Shown: one piece after another, positions 1-8,403 of the stretch
Numbering within the stretch: position 1 is the first letter of the stretch
Layout of the letters: each line of letters begins with the position of its first letter
DNA from: Actinomycetota bacterium
Lineage (GTDB): Bacteria > Actinomycetota > Actinomycetes > Nanopelagicales > Nanopelagicaceae
NCBI GenBank assembly: GCA_947449535.1
Contig: CANFRP010000003.1
Span: forward strand, 1 to 64,000
Reading direction: 5' to 3'
Length of the DNA stretch: 64,000 nt
Notes under the pieces: generated by a model
What the model saw: the letters and a program-made list of their open reading frames with translations, nothing else
What the model was told of the DNA's origin: nothing
Databases searched by the model: none
Position numbers and translations under genes: made by a program

Positions 1-80
1 TAGTTTCGGGCGCTTATGGCTATCAGCTGTACGTACCAAAATCCAATACCAACTATGTTCGACCAGTGCGCGCTTTTTAA
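1..80 (+). CDS. C-terminal end of an unidentified protein (partial)
   Basis: The window opens inside a reading frame that ends in TAA at 78-80. The 25 visible residues end in NYVRPVRAF. A VRPVR-type ending is common in DUF1566/Lcl-type surface domains, so this may be the tail of an exported protein, but too little is present to name it. The frame stops 4 bp before the CCA end of the converging tRNA-Met gene. Reading frame and composition look coding; the function is unknown. Confidence 0.45.
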   Translation, partial: VSGAYGYQLYVPKSNTNYVRPVRAF

Positions 81-84
81 CTAG

Positions 85-161
85 TGGTGAGGCGGGTCGG
101 GCTCGAACCGACGACGACCGAATTATGAGTTCGGGGCTCTAACCAACTGAGCTACCGCCTC
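85..161 (-). tRNA. tRNA-Met (anticodon CAT)
   Basis: Read on the minus strand, the gene folds into a full cloverleaf: 7-bp acceptor stem (155-161 with 89-95), D arm GCTC/GAGC, anticodon stem CCGAA/TTCGG with loop CTCATAA, and T stem GTCGG/CCGAC. The anticodon is CAT. Discriminator A and CCA are encoded (85-88). The first acceptor pair is G-C and the anticodon stem lacks the three G-C pairs of initiator tRNA, so this is not the initiator. Elongator Met is most likely. A lysidine-modified tRNA-Ile(CAT) cannot be fully excluded by eye. Confidence 0.93.
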
Positions 162-236
162 TGATGTGAATCAGGGTTGGCTAATCATAACGGGCAGGCA
201 ACACATTATTTATTCTCCGCATATGCTTAACTCCTC

Positions 237-827
237 ATGAAATTACGCGTATACCTCATCGCGATCGGGCTTATTTTCACAATGGCCCCCAATGCAGAAG
301 CGACGCCAAATTACACATTCCCGATCCAGGGCTGTACGTATACCTATGCGCACTCTCATCACAATTATCCCGCCACAGATATATTGGCAAAGATCGGGTG
401 TGCATTTGTCGCACCAACTTCGGGAGTTATTGATGAAGTTAATCGAGTGGATCGATTTACATGGAAGACCAATAAGGGGGCCGATCGAGGTGGGCTTTCG
501 ATTTCGATGATTGGTGATGATGGTGTGCGCTACTACGGGTCGCATCTCTCCTTTATTCCCAAAGAGTTAGAGCACGGCGTGCGAATAAACGTGGGGGAGA
601 TGCTCGGCAAGACCGGCAATTCGGGCGATGCTAAAGGCACTGCCCCTCATGTTCACTTTGGTATTTCGTGGCCCACTTCTGCAGGAGTGTGGTGGGTGCG
701 CCGCGGTGAGTTGTATCCGTGGAAATATTTAGATGCCTGGAAAGCCGGCAAAGATATCTCGCCATATAAAGCAGTGAAGGCGCTTGAGAAAAAGATTGGG
801 ACTGTACCTAAACAAGTGGGGTATTAA
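237..827 (+). CDS. Secreted M23-family (LytM-type) metallopeptidase
   Basis: A 196-residue protein with an N-terminal signal peptide (hydrophobic residues about 5-18, likely cleavage near A20-A22), so it probably acts outside the membrane on peptidoglycan. The M23 zinc site is visible: a His-rich HHNYPATD segment with H42 and D48 (the H-x(n)-D element), H103 in YGSHL, and the H-x-H motif HVHFG (H138, H140). There is no SH3 or LysM targeting domain, so it is a minimal catalytic form. It stands alone between tRNA-Met and the opposing cold-shock gene, with a shared terminator downstream. The family cleaves peptide cross-links in cell walls; the exact substrate here is unknown. TAATCC follows directly after the last codon. 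Confidence 0.85.
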   Translation: MKLRVYLIAIGLIFTMAPNAEATPNYTFPIQGCTYTYAHSHHNYPATDILAKIGCAFVAPTSGVIDEVNRVDRFTWKTNKGADRGGLSISMIGDDGVRYYGSHLSFIPKELEHGVRINVGEMLGKTGNSGDAKGTAPHVHFGISWPTSAGVWWVRRGELYPWKYLDAWKAGKDISPYKAVKALEKKIGTVPKQVGY

Positions 828-856
828 TCCGTACGGATGAAAACTTCAAATAAAAA

Positions 857-882
857 AAGGCCCCCAATTTCTCGGGGGCCTT
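857..882. terminator. Bidirectional intrinsic terminator between the M23 peptidase and csp
   Basis: A 9-bp stem, AAGGCCCCC (857-865) with GGGGGCCTT (874-882), encloses an 8-nt loop. On the minus strand it is followed by a run of seven T, making a strong terminator for the cold-shock gene. In the plus direction only a weak T-rich stretch follows (TTAATTCTT), so it may serve the peptidase less efficiently. Confidence 0.88.
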
Positions 883-900
883 AATTCTTGTTAATGGTTA

Positions 901-1104
901 TTATGCAGGATTAACTGCGTCAGCCTGAGGACCCTTAGGACCTTGTACGACTTCGAAAGTCACGGCTTGACCCTCTTCGAGAGACTTGTAGCCATTGCCT
1001 TGGATTGCTGAGTAGTGAACGAAAACATCTTGTCCGCCACCATCAACTGCAATGAAACCAAAACCCTTTTCAGAGTTGAACCACTTAACTGTACCTGTTG
1101 CCAT
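901..1104 (-). CDS. cspA: Cold-shock domain protein
   Basis: A 67-residue single cold-shock domain, the normal family length. RNP1 (KGFGFI, residues 13-18) and RNP2 (VFVHY, residues 27-31) are intact, as are the WFN near residue 9 and the final basic/proline-rich strand. Proteins of this type bind single-stranded RNA and DNA and melt RNA secondary structure. The start follows an AAGGAA Shine-Dalgarno at about 9 nt. It is a single-gene unit with its own strong terminator. Which csp paralogue this is cannot be decided from sequence alone. Confidence 0.95.
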   Translation of the reverse strand: MATGTVKWFNSEKGFGFIAVDGGGQDVFVHYSAIQGNGYKSLEEGQAVTFEVVQGPKGPQADAVNPA

Positions 1105-1133
1105 GTAGCTTTTTCCTTACGGTAAATGTGACT

Positions 1134-1150
1134 CTTAAGAATTCCTTAAG
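1134..1150 (-). repeat. Inverted repeat in the csp 5' leader
   Basis: CTTAAG-AATTC-CTTAAG is two copies of a 6-bp palindrome forming a nearly perfect 17-bp hairpin, located 30 nt upstream of the csp start codon. It would be within the transcribed leader if the promoter proposed at 1170-1197 is right. Leaders of cold-shock genes often carry temperature-responsive structure; that role here is inference. Confidence 0.4.
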
Positions 1151-1169
1151 GGCCGGTCTTCCTCTGTCA

Positions 1170-1197
1170 GATCTACCGGATTAACGGGTACTGCCAA
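1170..1197 (-). promoter_or_regulatory. Candidate csp promoter
   Basis: On the minus strand, TTGGCA (1192-1197) is followed after 16 nt by TAGATC (1170-1175), a fair match to the housekeeping -35/-10 pattern, which would give a leader of about 60 nt. The surrounding gap (1105-1395, 291 bp) is the largest in the window and holds no other gene that I can support. Confidence 0.3.
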
Positions 1198-1395
1198 GCG
1201 TCGGACTGTTGGAAAGTGTAACGGCAATCACGCAGATAGCGAAAAGGGATTTTTGAGCTTCTGAGCATATTTGCAGCGTAAAACAGTTGTGGATTGTCAG
1301 CGGTAGGAGTAAAAATAGGGCTCTGATAGCGGTTTGTAGGCGTAATAGGTGGGCTGGGGAAGGTCGCACCGAATCACGGCCTTACTGGAGACGCT

Positions 1396-1908
1396 ATGAG
1401 CACTACTTCGACTCAGTCGCTACTGGCCGGGGATCTTCGGATTTATTCCGCGCCACGTGCGCTACTTCGCCATATCCAATGGTCGGTCAATGAAATCTTT
1501 GGCTATCCGATCGATCTTCATTGGCAACCCCAACCACTTGTCGCAGGATCAATGGCATGTGAATTCCAATGGCGTGAACTCAAACCCGTCGCGTCCAAAA
1601 TCGCCAGCACTCTTAAGTCATGGCATTACTTGCGATTTGAAGTGCGCGAATTTTCGACTGTCGGCGGTGAAGGCGTGCTCTATCGCTGCACACCAGACCT
1701 CGGATTGCACCAAGCAGTGACTTCATCGACGGGCGATGTAATGATTCATGAGAATCGATTGATGACGGCACTGGACCAATCGCGCGGGTATGAAACGTTA
1801 CGGGAAAATATTGAAGGCGCGCTCGGACTGGCATGGGATCAAGAACTTGAGTGCTACCGGCGCGGAATTAGCGATGCTTCACAAGGCGCCGTAGTTATAA
1901 GTCGGTAG
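1396..1908 (+). CDS. DUF3145 family protein
   Basis: A 170-residue soluble protein of the DUF3145 family, which is restricted to Actinobacteria and in Streptomyces sits next to fabF. The family pattern is visible near the N-terminus: a hydrophobic strand, then SAPRALLRHIQW with an aromatic/proline segment LHWQPQPL, and a central EFQW. There is no signal peptide, membrane segment or known catalytic motif. It is on the strand opposite the fatty-acid operon and separated from it only by the SIMPL gene, so the conserved neighbourhood with fab genes holds here. The function is unknown. A role linked to lipid synthesis would be a guess from context only. Confidence 0.85.
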   Translation: MSTTSTQSLLAGDLRIYSAPRALLRHIQWSVNEIFGYPIDLHWQPQPLVAGSMACEFQWRELKPVASKIASTLKSWHYLRFEVREFSTVGGEGVLYRCTPDLGLHQAVTSSTGDVMIHENRLMTALDQSRGYETLRENIEGALGLAWDQELECYRRGISDASQGAVVISR

Positions 1909-1917
1909 TATTTAGAT

Positions 1918-2667
1918 ATGACAATCAACGACGCAGGCACCTCCCGCAATCGCACCTTCGCACTCATTGGCGCAGCACTCGTGCTGGCAGTTGGTGTTGG
2001 GTATGGATTAAGTCTGGTCGGTAGCGGTTTTGCTTCTCGGGCGGGCAATGCCATCACCGTGACGGGACAAGCAAAGACAAGTGCTGTGGCCGATAATGCG
2101 GTCTGGACCTTGAATGTGCAAGAGAGTTCGCCGAAAGTTGCAAGCGCGGTATCAAAAGTGGAGAGCAGTGTCGTTGCGCTCATCGCTTATCTCACTAAAG
2201 GTGGAATTGATAAAGCCTCGATTGAAACAGGTGGCATCAATACTTTCGCCACCCAGGAATACAACAATGGCAATCCAACTGGGCGCATACTTTCCTATAC
2301 CGCCAATCAAAATGTCACGGTTCGCTCCAAAGATGTACAGATGATAAAGACCCTGAGCAATGGAATCGGATCACTCTTACAAACAGGCGTGAATGTAAAT
2401 AATTATGGACCGCAGTATTACGTTTCTAATCTTGCATCTATGCGTCCTAAGTTATTGGCCGATGCAATGATTGATGCCAAGCTTCGCGCAGTCTCGATTA
2501 CTAAGGCTGTGGGATCAAAACTTGGCGCAGTAGTGTCAGTGACTAGCGGACCTGTTCAAGTAACTACTCCGGACTCAGTCGATGCTTCAGCTGGTGGAAT
2601 GTATGACACATCATCAATTCCCAAGACCGTCACTGTCACCGTCTCAGTAGCATTTAAAGTCTCTTAA
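1918..2667 (+). CDS. SIMPL (DUF541) domain protein, membrane-anchored
   Basis: A 249-residue protein with an uncleaved N-terminal hydrophobic segment (about residues 14-33) followed by an exported SIMPL/DUF541 domain. The family hallmarks are present: the opening ITVTGQAKTSAVAD strand, the Q-x-N-V-T-V-R block in the centre (residues about 129-135), and the closing VTVTVSVAFKV strand. Family members are periplasmic or surface proteins that form oligomeric assemblies, some tied to oxidative-stress or outer-envelope functions; the role in Gram-positive bacteria is unclear. It lies 9 nt downstream of the DUF3145 gene and may be co-transcribed. It ends 3 nt from the stop of the converging fabF. 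Confidence 0.82.
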   Translation: MTINDAGTSRNRTFALIGAALVLAVGVGYGLSLVGSGFASRAGNAITVTGQAKTSAVADNAVWTLNVQESSPKVASAVSKVESSVVALIAYLTKGGIDKASIETGGINTFATQEYNNGNPTGRILSYTANQNVTVRSKDVQMIKTLSNGIGSLLQTGVNVNNYGPQYYVSNLASMRPKLLADAMIDAKLRAVSITKAVGSKLGAVVSVTSGPVQVTTPDSVDASAGGMYDTSSIPKTVTVTVSVAFKVS

Positions 2668-2670
2668 AAA

Positions 2671-3915
2671 CTAGCTTTCGTACGAGCGGAAGATCAACAC
2701 AACATTGTGACCGCCAAAACCGAAAGAATCGTTAATTGCTGCGATTGGTCCATCCGGTAATTTGCGCGGAATATCGCGCACTACATCGACCTTTACTGCC
2801 TCATCTAAATTCTTAATATTTATTGTTGGGGGAGCCAGGCGATGGTGCAAAGCCAGCGCTACGAAGATCGATTCGATTGCCCCAGCGCCACCAAGTAAGT
2901 GCCCGGTCATTGATTTTGTGGCAGAGACCGCAACATGGGAGATGTGCTCACCGAGCGCGGCGGTCAGAGCATTTGCTTCCGCAACATCGCCTGCAGGAGT
3001 CGAAGTTGCGTGAGCGTTCAGGTGAACGATCTCAGATAGATCAACGCCAGCATCTTCTAATGCAAATTCCACTGCGCGCGTAACTCCAGTGCCTTCTGGA
3101 TCGGGCGCTGCAATGTGATAACCATCAGAGGTAAGGCCTTGCCCCATAACTTCGGCATAAATCTTTGCCCCACGGGCTTTTGCATGCTCGAGTTCTTCCA
3201 GAATGAGAACGCCGCCGCCTTCACCTAATACAAAGCCATCACGATCTTGATCATAGGGACGAGATGCTTTGGTCGGATCATCGTTACGAGTTGAGAGTGC
3301 TTTCATAGAAGCAAAGCCCGCCATCGGCAAGTGATGAATAGCTGCTTCAACGCCACCGGTCACGACCATATCGGCGCGATTGTTGCGAATCATTTCCAGT
3401 GCATATCCGACTGCTTCGGCGCCAGATGCACAAGCGCTGACGGGAGTGTGCACGCCTGCTTTTGCATGAAGTTCAAGTCCCACATTTGCAGATGGGCCAT
3501 TTGGCATCAACATCGGCACTGTGTGAGGCGAGACGCTACGCGCGCCTTTGGTTTTCAAAATGTCATATTGATCAAGGAGAGTAATAACGCCACCGATACC
3601 TGATGCGATCACAACACCGAGTCGGAATTTATCAACGTCATCGGGCGAGCCAGCATCTTTCCAAGCCTCACGCGCTGCGATAAGTGCGAATTGCTCCGAG
3701 CGATCCAAGCGGCGCATCTCTACCCGCTCCATTACTTCTGAAGGCTCGACGGCGACGCGCGCTGCGAAAGTCACAGAGAAATCGGAGGCCCACTCTTCAT
3801 CAAGTGTGCGAACACCACTCTTGCCGGCAAGGAGATTGGCCCATGTGCTGGGTACATCTCCACCAAGCGGAGTAGTAGCTCCGAGTCCTGTGACTACAAC
3901 GCGACGTCTGCTCAT
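2671..3915 (-). CDS. fabF: Beta-ketoacyl-ACP synthase II
   Basis: A 414-residue KAS I/II-type condensing enzyme that elongates acyl-ACP with malonyl-ACP in type II fatty-acid synthesis. The catalytic triad is complete: C162 in VSACASGAE, H302 in NAHATSTPAGD and H339 in MTGHLLGGAG, with the supporting K334 in SATKSMTGH. The C-terminal glycine-rich FGFGGHN is also intact. It is the last gene of the fabD-fabH-acpP-fabF operon, 27 bp after acpP, the same order as in Streptomyces. There is no chain-length-factor-like loss of the active-site Cys, so it is a true synthase. Confidence 0.97.
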   Translation of the reverse strand: MSRRRVVVTGLGATTPLGGDVPSTWANLLAGKSGVRTLDEEWASDFSVTFAARVAVEPSEVMERVEMRRLDRSEQFALIAAREAWKDAGSPDDVDKFRLGVVIASGIGGVITLLDQYDILKTKGARSVSPHTVPMLMPNGPSANVGLELHAKAGVHTPVSACASGAEAVGYALEMIRNNRADMVVTGGVEAAIHHLPMAGFASMKALSTRNDDPTKASRPYDQDRDGFVLGEGGGVLILEELEHAKARGAKIYAEVMGQGLTSDGYHIAAPDPEGTGVTRAVEFALEDAGVDLSEIVHLNAHATSTPAGDVAEANALTAALGEHISHVAVSATKSMTGHLLGGAGAIESIFVALALHHRLAPPTINIKNLDEAVKVDVVRDIPRKLPDGPIAAINDSFGFGGHNVVLIFRSYES

Positions 3916-3942
3916 CGATAACCTCGTGAAATTACCGGCTAA

Positions 3943-4188
3943 TTATGAGTTAGCAACGATGAAGTTAACAGCATCGCCAATGGTTGCCATCTTTGTTACT
4001 TCTTCATCAGGAATCTTCACGCCGAACTTCTCTTCTGCAGCAACAACAACTTCAACCATGCTGAGTGAGTCAACATCGAGATCATCAGTGAACTTCTTAT
4101 CCATGGCGATGATGCCAGCATCAATCCCAGCAACTTCTACGACGATCTCTTTGATCCCTGCGAGTACTGCATCTTGAGTTAGTGCCAT
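3943..4188 (-). CDS. acpP: Acyl carrier protein
   Basis: An 81-residue acidic four-helix carrier protein. The phosphopantetheine attachment serine is S41 in the DVDSLSMVE motif. Its length and charge are typical of fatty-acid ACPs rather than polyketide carriers, and its place between fabH and fabF confirms the role: it shuttles growing acyl chains among the Fab enzymes. A strong Shine-Dalgarno (AAGGAAAG on the minus strand) precedes the ATG, consistent with the high expression expected of ACP. Confidence 0.97.
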   Translation of the reverse strand: MALTQDAVLAGIKEIVVEVAGIDAGIIAMDKKFTDDLDVDSLSMVEVVVAAEEKFGVKIPDEEVTKMATIGDAVNFIVANS

Positions 4189-4227
4189 TGTTCTTTCCTT
4201 CTTTCCTTTGTTTTCGTTGTGTAAGAC

Positions 4228-5247
4228 TTATGCGGGTAAAGGTGGTAATTCGACTACTTGGCCGGCATAGACAAGCCCTGCGCCAAATCCTAGGAGAAGC
4301 GCGCTCTTTCCGTGGAGATCTGGGCGCTGCATGAGTAACGCGTCCATCGCAAGTGGAATGGAAGCTGCTGAAGTGTTGCCTGAAGTGCGGATATCGCGAG
4401 CGATGGCCACTGAATCTGGGAGTTTCATGGACTTCACCATGGAATCAATAATTCGATCATTTGCTTGGTGGGGGATGAATGCTGCGAGCGTATCGATGGT
4501 AAGCCCGGCAGCTTCAATCGCTTTTAATCCGACTGGCGCCATTTCATAGACTGCCCAACGAAAAACTGTCTGACCTTGTTGCGAAATATCTGGCCACTTT
4601 ATATTTTCAGATTTATCTGCCTTCTTGTATTCCAGCCAGGATGGTTCCATCATGATCGCATCGCGCGTCTCAGCATTAGCACCCCAGATTGTGGGACCAA
4701 TTCCAATTCCTTCGGATGCGCCAATCACCACAGCGCCGGCGCCATCAGCAAAAATAAAAGCGGTAGCGCGATCATTCGGGTCAGTGAAATCAGATAACTT
4801 CTCGCCACCGATAACCAAAACATTATTCGCTGTCTGTGCAGAGACCAGATCGCCGGCAAGTGCCACGCCATAACAGAAACCTGCACACGCGGCAGAGAGA
4901 TCAAAGGCAGCAGCGTGGGTATTTCCTAAACGAGTCAGGAGCTCGGTTGCAGCGGAAGGAGCTTGGTAAGGGTAGGTAATCGTCGCGAAAATAACGGCAT
5001 CGATATCTTCTGGCGCCAATCCTGCGCGTGAGATCGCAATTCGGGCGGCAGCTTCTGCCATGTCGATGAGTGACTCATCGGAGGAGGCGAAGTTACGAGA
5101 TTCAATTCCGGTGCGTTGCTGGATCCACTCATCACTGGAATCGATGCGAGGTGCGATCTCATTGTTATGAACGGAATTCTTGGGGCGGTAGGCACCGACG
5201 GAAAGAATGCGAGAGTTGCGATGTACCTGCGTGAAGTTAAGGGACAT
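4228..5247 (-). CDS. fabH: Beta-ketoacyl-ACP synthase III
   Basis: A 339-residue condensing enzyme that starts fatty-acid synthesis by joining an acyl-CoA primer to malonyl-ACP. The Cys-His-Asn triad is visible: C121 in AACAGFC, H260 in IPHQAND and N291 in SGNTSAAS. The open frame continues 61 codons further upstream, but that extension lies inside fabD and lacks family similarity. The ATG at 5247 gives a normal N-terminus and forms a TAATG overlap with the fabD stop, so the two are probably translationally coupled. Whether it prefers straight or branched primers cannot be judged from the sequence by eye. Confidence 0.95.
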   Translation of the reverse strand: MSLNFTQVHRNSRILSVGAYRPKNSVHNNEIAPRIDSSDEWIQQRTGIESRNFASSDESLIDMAEAAARIAISRAGLAPEDIDAVIFATITYPYQAPSAATELLTRLGNTHAAAFDLSAACAGFCYGVALAGDLVSAQTANNVLVIGGEKLSDFTDPNDRATAFIFADGAGAVVIGASEGIGIGPTIWGANAETRDAIMMEPSWLEYKKADKSENIKWPDISQQGQTVFRWAVYEMAPVGLKAIEAAGLTIDTLAAFIPHQANDRIIDSMVKSMKLPDSVAIARDIRTSGNTSAASIPLAMDALLMQRPDLHGKSALLLGFGAGLVYAGQVVELPPLPA

Positions 5248-6170
5248 TAGTGGCCACCATGCTTTGCTACGAATTCGCGAGCTGCAGCTAAATCCTCGGG
5301 AGATTTGAGGGCGAAAGTTTCGATGGTGGGTTGTGCGCGTTTGACCAGCCCAGAGAGAACTCCAGCAGGAGGAACTTCGATGACGCCAGTGACACCCATA
5401 GCGGCAAGAGTATCCATGCAGAGATCCCAACGCACAGGACCGGCAATCTGGCCAACAATTCGATCGAGAACTGAGCGTCCCGCGTCAATTACTGCCCCAT
5501 CCTTATTAGAAAGGAGTGGAATTTTTGGATCGTGCGACTGCATACCAGCGGCAAGCTCTGCAAGTACCGAGACTGCGGGAGTCATGACGGAAGTGTGAAA
5601 AGCGCCGGAGACCGCCAGCGGACGAACTCTGGCACCTGCTGGTGGATTTTCCGCCAATGTTGCCAGTGCCGATAGCGCACCTGCTGCAACAATCTGACCT
5701 GCACCATTTTCATTAGCCGCAGTAAGTCCAAGCTCGGTCAGCGCCGCAACAACTAGATCGCGCTCGCCACCGAGAACTGCAGACATTCCCGTTTCTGATC
5801 CGGAGGCGGCCTTAGCCATCTCCAATCCGCGGGCGCGTACTAATCGAAGTGCGGAATCGGAATCTAATACACCAGCAAATCCGGCAGCGGTAATTTCACC
5901 AACAGAGTGGCCGGCAACATAACTAATAGAAGAGATATCTCCACCGAAAAGTGCAGCAGCTCCAATTAATCCACCTGCGACAAGAAGTGGTTGGGCATTC
6001 GCTGTGTCGCGAATTTCATCTGCATCTGCTGTTGTGCCAAGGTGGGTGAGATCAAGATCAATAATGGATGACCAATGCGCGACTAAGTCAGTAGCTGAAT
6101 TATCTGCCAGCCACGGTGCTAGAAATCCGGGGGTTTGTGAACCCTGGCCGGGCGCGAGGAATGCGAGCAT
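5247..6170 (-). CDS. fabD: Malonyl-CoA:ACP transacylase
   Basis: A 307-residue transacylase that loads malonyl groups from CoA onto ACP, the first gene of the fab operon. The nucleophile is S89 in GHSVGE; the N-terminal APGQGSQ that forms the oxyanion hole, the central RARGLEM block (with the substrate-binding Arg) and the FHTSVM histidine are present. Full length for the family. It overlaps fabH by 1 nt. The 49-bp gap to glgX upstream is short, so the fab operon could be read from a promoter in or before glgX; no clear promoter was seen. Confidence 0.96.
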   Translation of the reverse strand: MLAFLAPGQGSQTPGFLAPWLADNSATDLVAHWSSIIDLDLTHLGTTADADEIRDTANAQPLLVAGGLIGAAALFGGDISSISYVAGHSVGEITAAGFAGVLDSDSALRLVRARGLEMAKAASGSETGMSAVLGGERDLVVAALTELGLTAANENGAGQIVAAGALSALATLAENPPAGARVRPLAVSGAFHTSVMTPAVSVLAELAAGMQSHDPKIPLLSNKDGAVIDAGRSVLDRIVGQIAGPVRWDLCMDTLAAMGVTGVIEVPPAGVLSGLVKRAQPTIETFALKSPEDLAAAREFVAKHGGH

Positions 6171-6219
6171 TATGAAAGTTTAAGACGGATCTGGCGTTAC
6201 TGCCGAGTATCCGCGCGCA

Positions 6220-8331
6220 TTAACCGCGATTAACTAGCCACACTTGCAGGCTATGGGGCGGCAATATGGTGGGCTCGTTGGGAGCAAGAATTTTTGGTTC
6301 AAAAGTTGAGATGTGCGATGCGGAATCAAATATTGATCGGAAGCTCGACCCCCATTTATCGCTCGGCAAAATAAATGAATTTTCATGCTTAGCTGCATTA
6401 AGCAAAATAAGTAGCGCTTGATTTGCTGTTGCATCGACATACATCGCTAAGTGATTGCGATCGCCTTGGTGCCAGGTCTCGCTATTCATCTCCTCGCCAT
6501 TTCGTCGAAACCAGGCTAGATCTTTGCGATTGGTGCCTAAATCTAAATCTCCGGTAAAGAATTCTTTCGCCACATCGACAAGATAGGAATTGCGAATTGC
6601 AATCAAATTCTTTGTGGTTTCGAGTAATTCATTCTCACGTTCGCTGCGATCCCAATTAAGTGCCCACCCGCCATTAAATGCTTGCGATGATGTTGAATCG
6701 CCATTTAATGGAAGGGAGAAAGCGTTATTGGAGCCAACTTGAGTTCTAGCGATCTCATCACCCATTGTGATCATCGGAACGCCGGCCGAAAGGAGAAGTG
6801 AGCCCAACAAGGATTTGATTAATCGATCACGAAGGGCATTGATCTCAGGATCAAGGGTAGGTCCTTCTACTCCTACGCTCCACGAGCGGTTGGAATCAGT
6901 ACCATCGTGATTCTCCTCGCCATTGGCTTCATTATGTTTAGAGCTATATGAAACGAGATCACCCAGCGTAAATCCATCGTGAGCGGTGATGAAGTTAATG
7001 GAGGAGGTAGGTCCTCGGTAATAGAAGACATCGTGCGACCCAGATAAGCGCGATGCCACATCGCCGACGCCTTCGGAGAATCCACGCGCTGGATTAGATA
7101 ACCAGAATTGGCGGAGCGAATCGCGATAGTGATCATTCCATTCGCGCCACGGATGAGGGAATTCGCCCATTGCATATCCCGCAATATCCCATGGCTCAGC
7201 AATTAATTTACGTTCGCGCAGTATCGGATCACCAGCGATAGCCGAGAAGAGAGAGGCGTTGGTATCGATTCCAAAATCATTGCGTGCAAGTGCCGATGCT
7301 AAATCGAAGCGAAAACCATCTATACCAATGGTTTCCGACCACCAGTGGAGTGAATCCATAATCATGCGCATCACAAAAGGGCGGCGAGCATCGACGGTAT
7401 TGCCACATCCCGTGACATCATCGAGTAGATCACCTTTCACCCGGCGATAAAAAGTCTTGTTGTCGATTCCGCGGAAGGAGAGAGTGGGTCCACCTACACC
7501 GCCTTCGGCAGTGTGGTTATAGACAACATCGAGCAGCACTTCTATACCGGCTTCATGCAGCGCTCTGACTGCTTCGCGTAATTCGGCAATCGGATTATCA
7601 GTAGCGGCATAGGGTGCGTGCGGCGCAGAGAATGCGAGCGCGTTATAACCCCAATAGTTCTGGCGGCCACGTTCCACGATTCCCGGCTCGGTGACAAAGT
7701 GATGGATGGGCAAGAGCTCAAGTGCGGTGATGCCAAGGGACTTTAAATAGTTAATAGTCGAGGGATGGCCGAGTGCTTTATAGGTGCCGCGTTCCTTCTC
7801 TGGAATTGCTAGATTTTGCGCAGTCAAGCCACGCACATGCGCTTCATAAATAATTGTCTTCGCCCATGGGGTATTGAGTCGTTGGATTTCGGCGCGCTCA
7901 GCGCGAGTAACAACACCGAGCGGAACAAAGTGCGCGGAGTCACGGTCATCTTTAAGGGAGATATCTCCGCCACCAAAACCCGTGAGCGCTTGATGCCCAT
8001 AAATTTCCGGGGAGTAGACGAGTTCACCGCTGACGTGGTGGGCATAGGGATCAAGCAGAAGTTTGTTTGGATTAAAGCGCCATCCCTCTTCGGGATTCCA
8101 TGGGCCATAAACTCGATATCCATAGCGTTGGCCCTCGCGAACGCCTGCGAGGTAACCATGAAAAATCGGACCATCGCGATGAGTCATCGCAAAGCGAGTC
8201 TCAAGTAATTGGCCGTTAACTTCATTAAAGAGGCAGAGTTCAACAGCGTCGGCCGCAGCTGCCCAGATGGCGAAATTAGCGCCACCTTCAGTTAATTGGG
8301 CGCCGAGATATCTCGGATCTGCTGGTTTCAC
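6220..8331 (-). CDS. glgX: Glycogen debranching enzyme GlgX
   Basis: A 703-residue GH13 enzyme that hydrolyses alpha-1,6 branch points in glycogen. It has an N-terminal CBM48-like domain (about residues 1-120), then a catalytic barrel: nucleophile D343 in GFRFDLAS, acid/base E379 in IAEPWD and the transition-state D452 in TAHDGFTL. Earlier barrel motifs (VVYNHTAE near 270) are intact. The N-terminus RYLGAQLTEGG and the linear arrangement fit GlgX rather than the TreX or maltooligosyltrehalose trehalohydrolase families, although TreX is close and cannot be wholly ruled out. It is divergent from etfB and upstream of the fab operon; no other glycogen gene is in the window. Confidence 0.9.
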   Translation of the reverse strand: MKPADPRYLGAQLTEGGANFAIWAAAADAVELCLFNEVNGQLLETRFAMTHRDGPIFHGYLAGVREGQRYGYRVYGPWNPEEGWRFNPNKLLLDPYAHHVSGELVYSPEIYGHQALTGFGGGDISLKDDRDSAHFVPLGVVTRAERAEIQRLNTPWAKTIIYEAHVRGLTAQNLAIPEKERGTYKALGHPSTINYLKSLGITALELLPIHHFVTEPGIVERGRQNYWGYNALAFSAPHAPYAATDNPIAELREAVRALHEAGIEVLLDVVYNHTAEGGVGGPTLSFRGIDNKTFYRRVKGDLLDDVTGCGNTVDARRPFVMRMIMDSLHWWSETIGIDGFRFDLASALARNDFGIDTNASLFSAIAGDPILRERKLIAEPWDIAGYAMGEFPHPWREWNDHYRDSLRQFWLSNPARGFSEGVGDVASRLSGSHDVFYYRGPTSSINFITAHDGFTLGDLVSYSSKHNEANGEENHDGTDSNRSWSVGVEGPTLDPEINALRDRLIKSLLGSLLLSAGVPMITMGDEIARTQVGSNNAFSLPLNGDSTSSQAFNGGWALNWDRSERENELLETTKNLIAIRNSYLVDVAKEFFTGDLDLGTNRKDLAWFRRNGEEMNSETWHQGDRNHLAMYVDATANQALLILLNAAKHENSFILPSDKWGSSFRSIFDSASHISTFEPKILAPNEPTILPPHSLQVWLVNRG

Positions 8332-8403
8332 TTGGCCACCTTAAAGGGTGAAAAGTTGGATCTGGTTGTGGAAAGTATCATTACTCATCAGTAACATAAC
8401 GCC

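Noticed and set aside
5248..5430. 61-codon N-terminal extension of the fabH frame
   Set aside because: It lies within fabD, has no family similarity, and the ATG at 5247 gives a normal FabH N-terminus with a TAATG overlap.
8332..8403. Promoter for etfB or glgX in their divergent gap
   Set aside because: Several weak TTGnnn and TAnnnT hexamers exist, but none has both good matches and 16-18 nt spacing.
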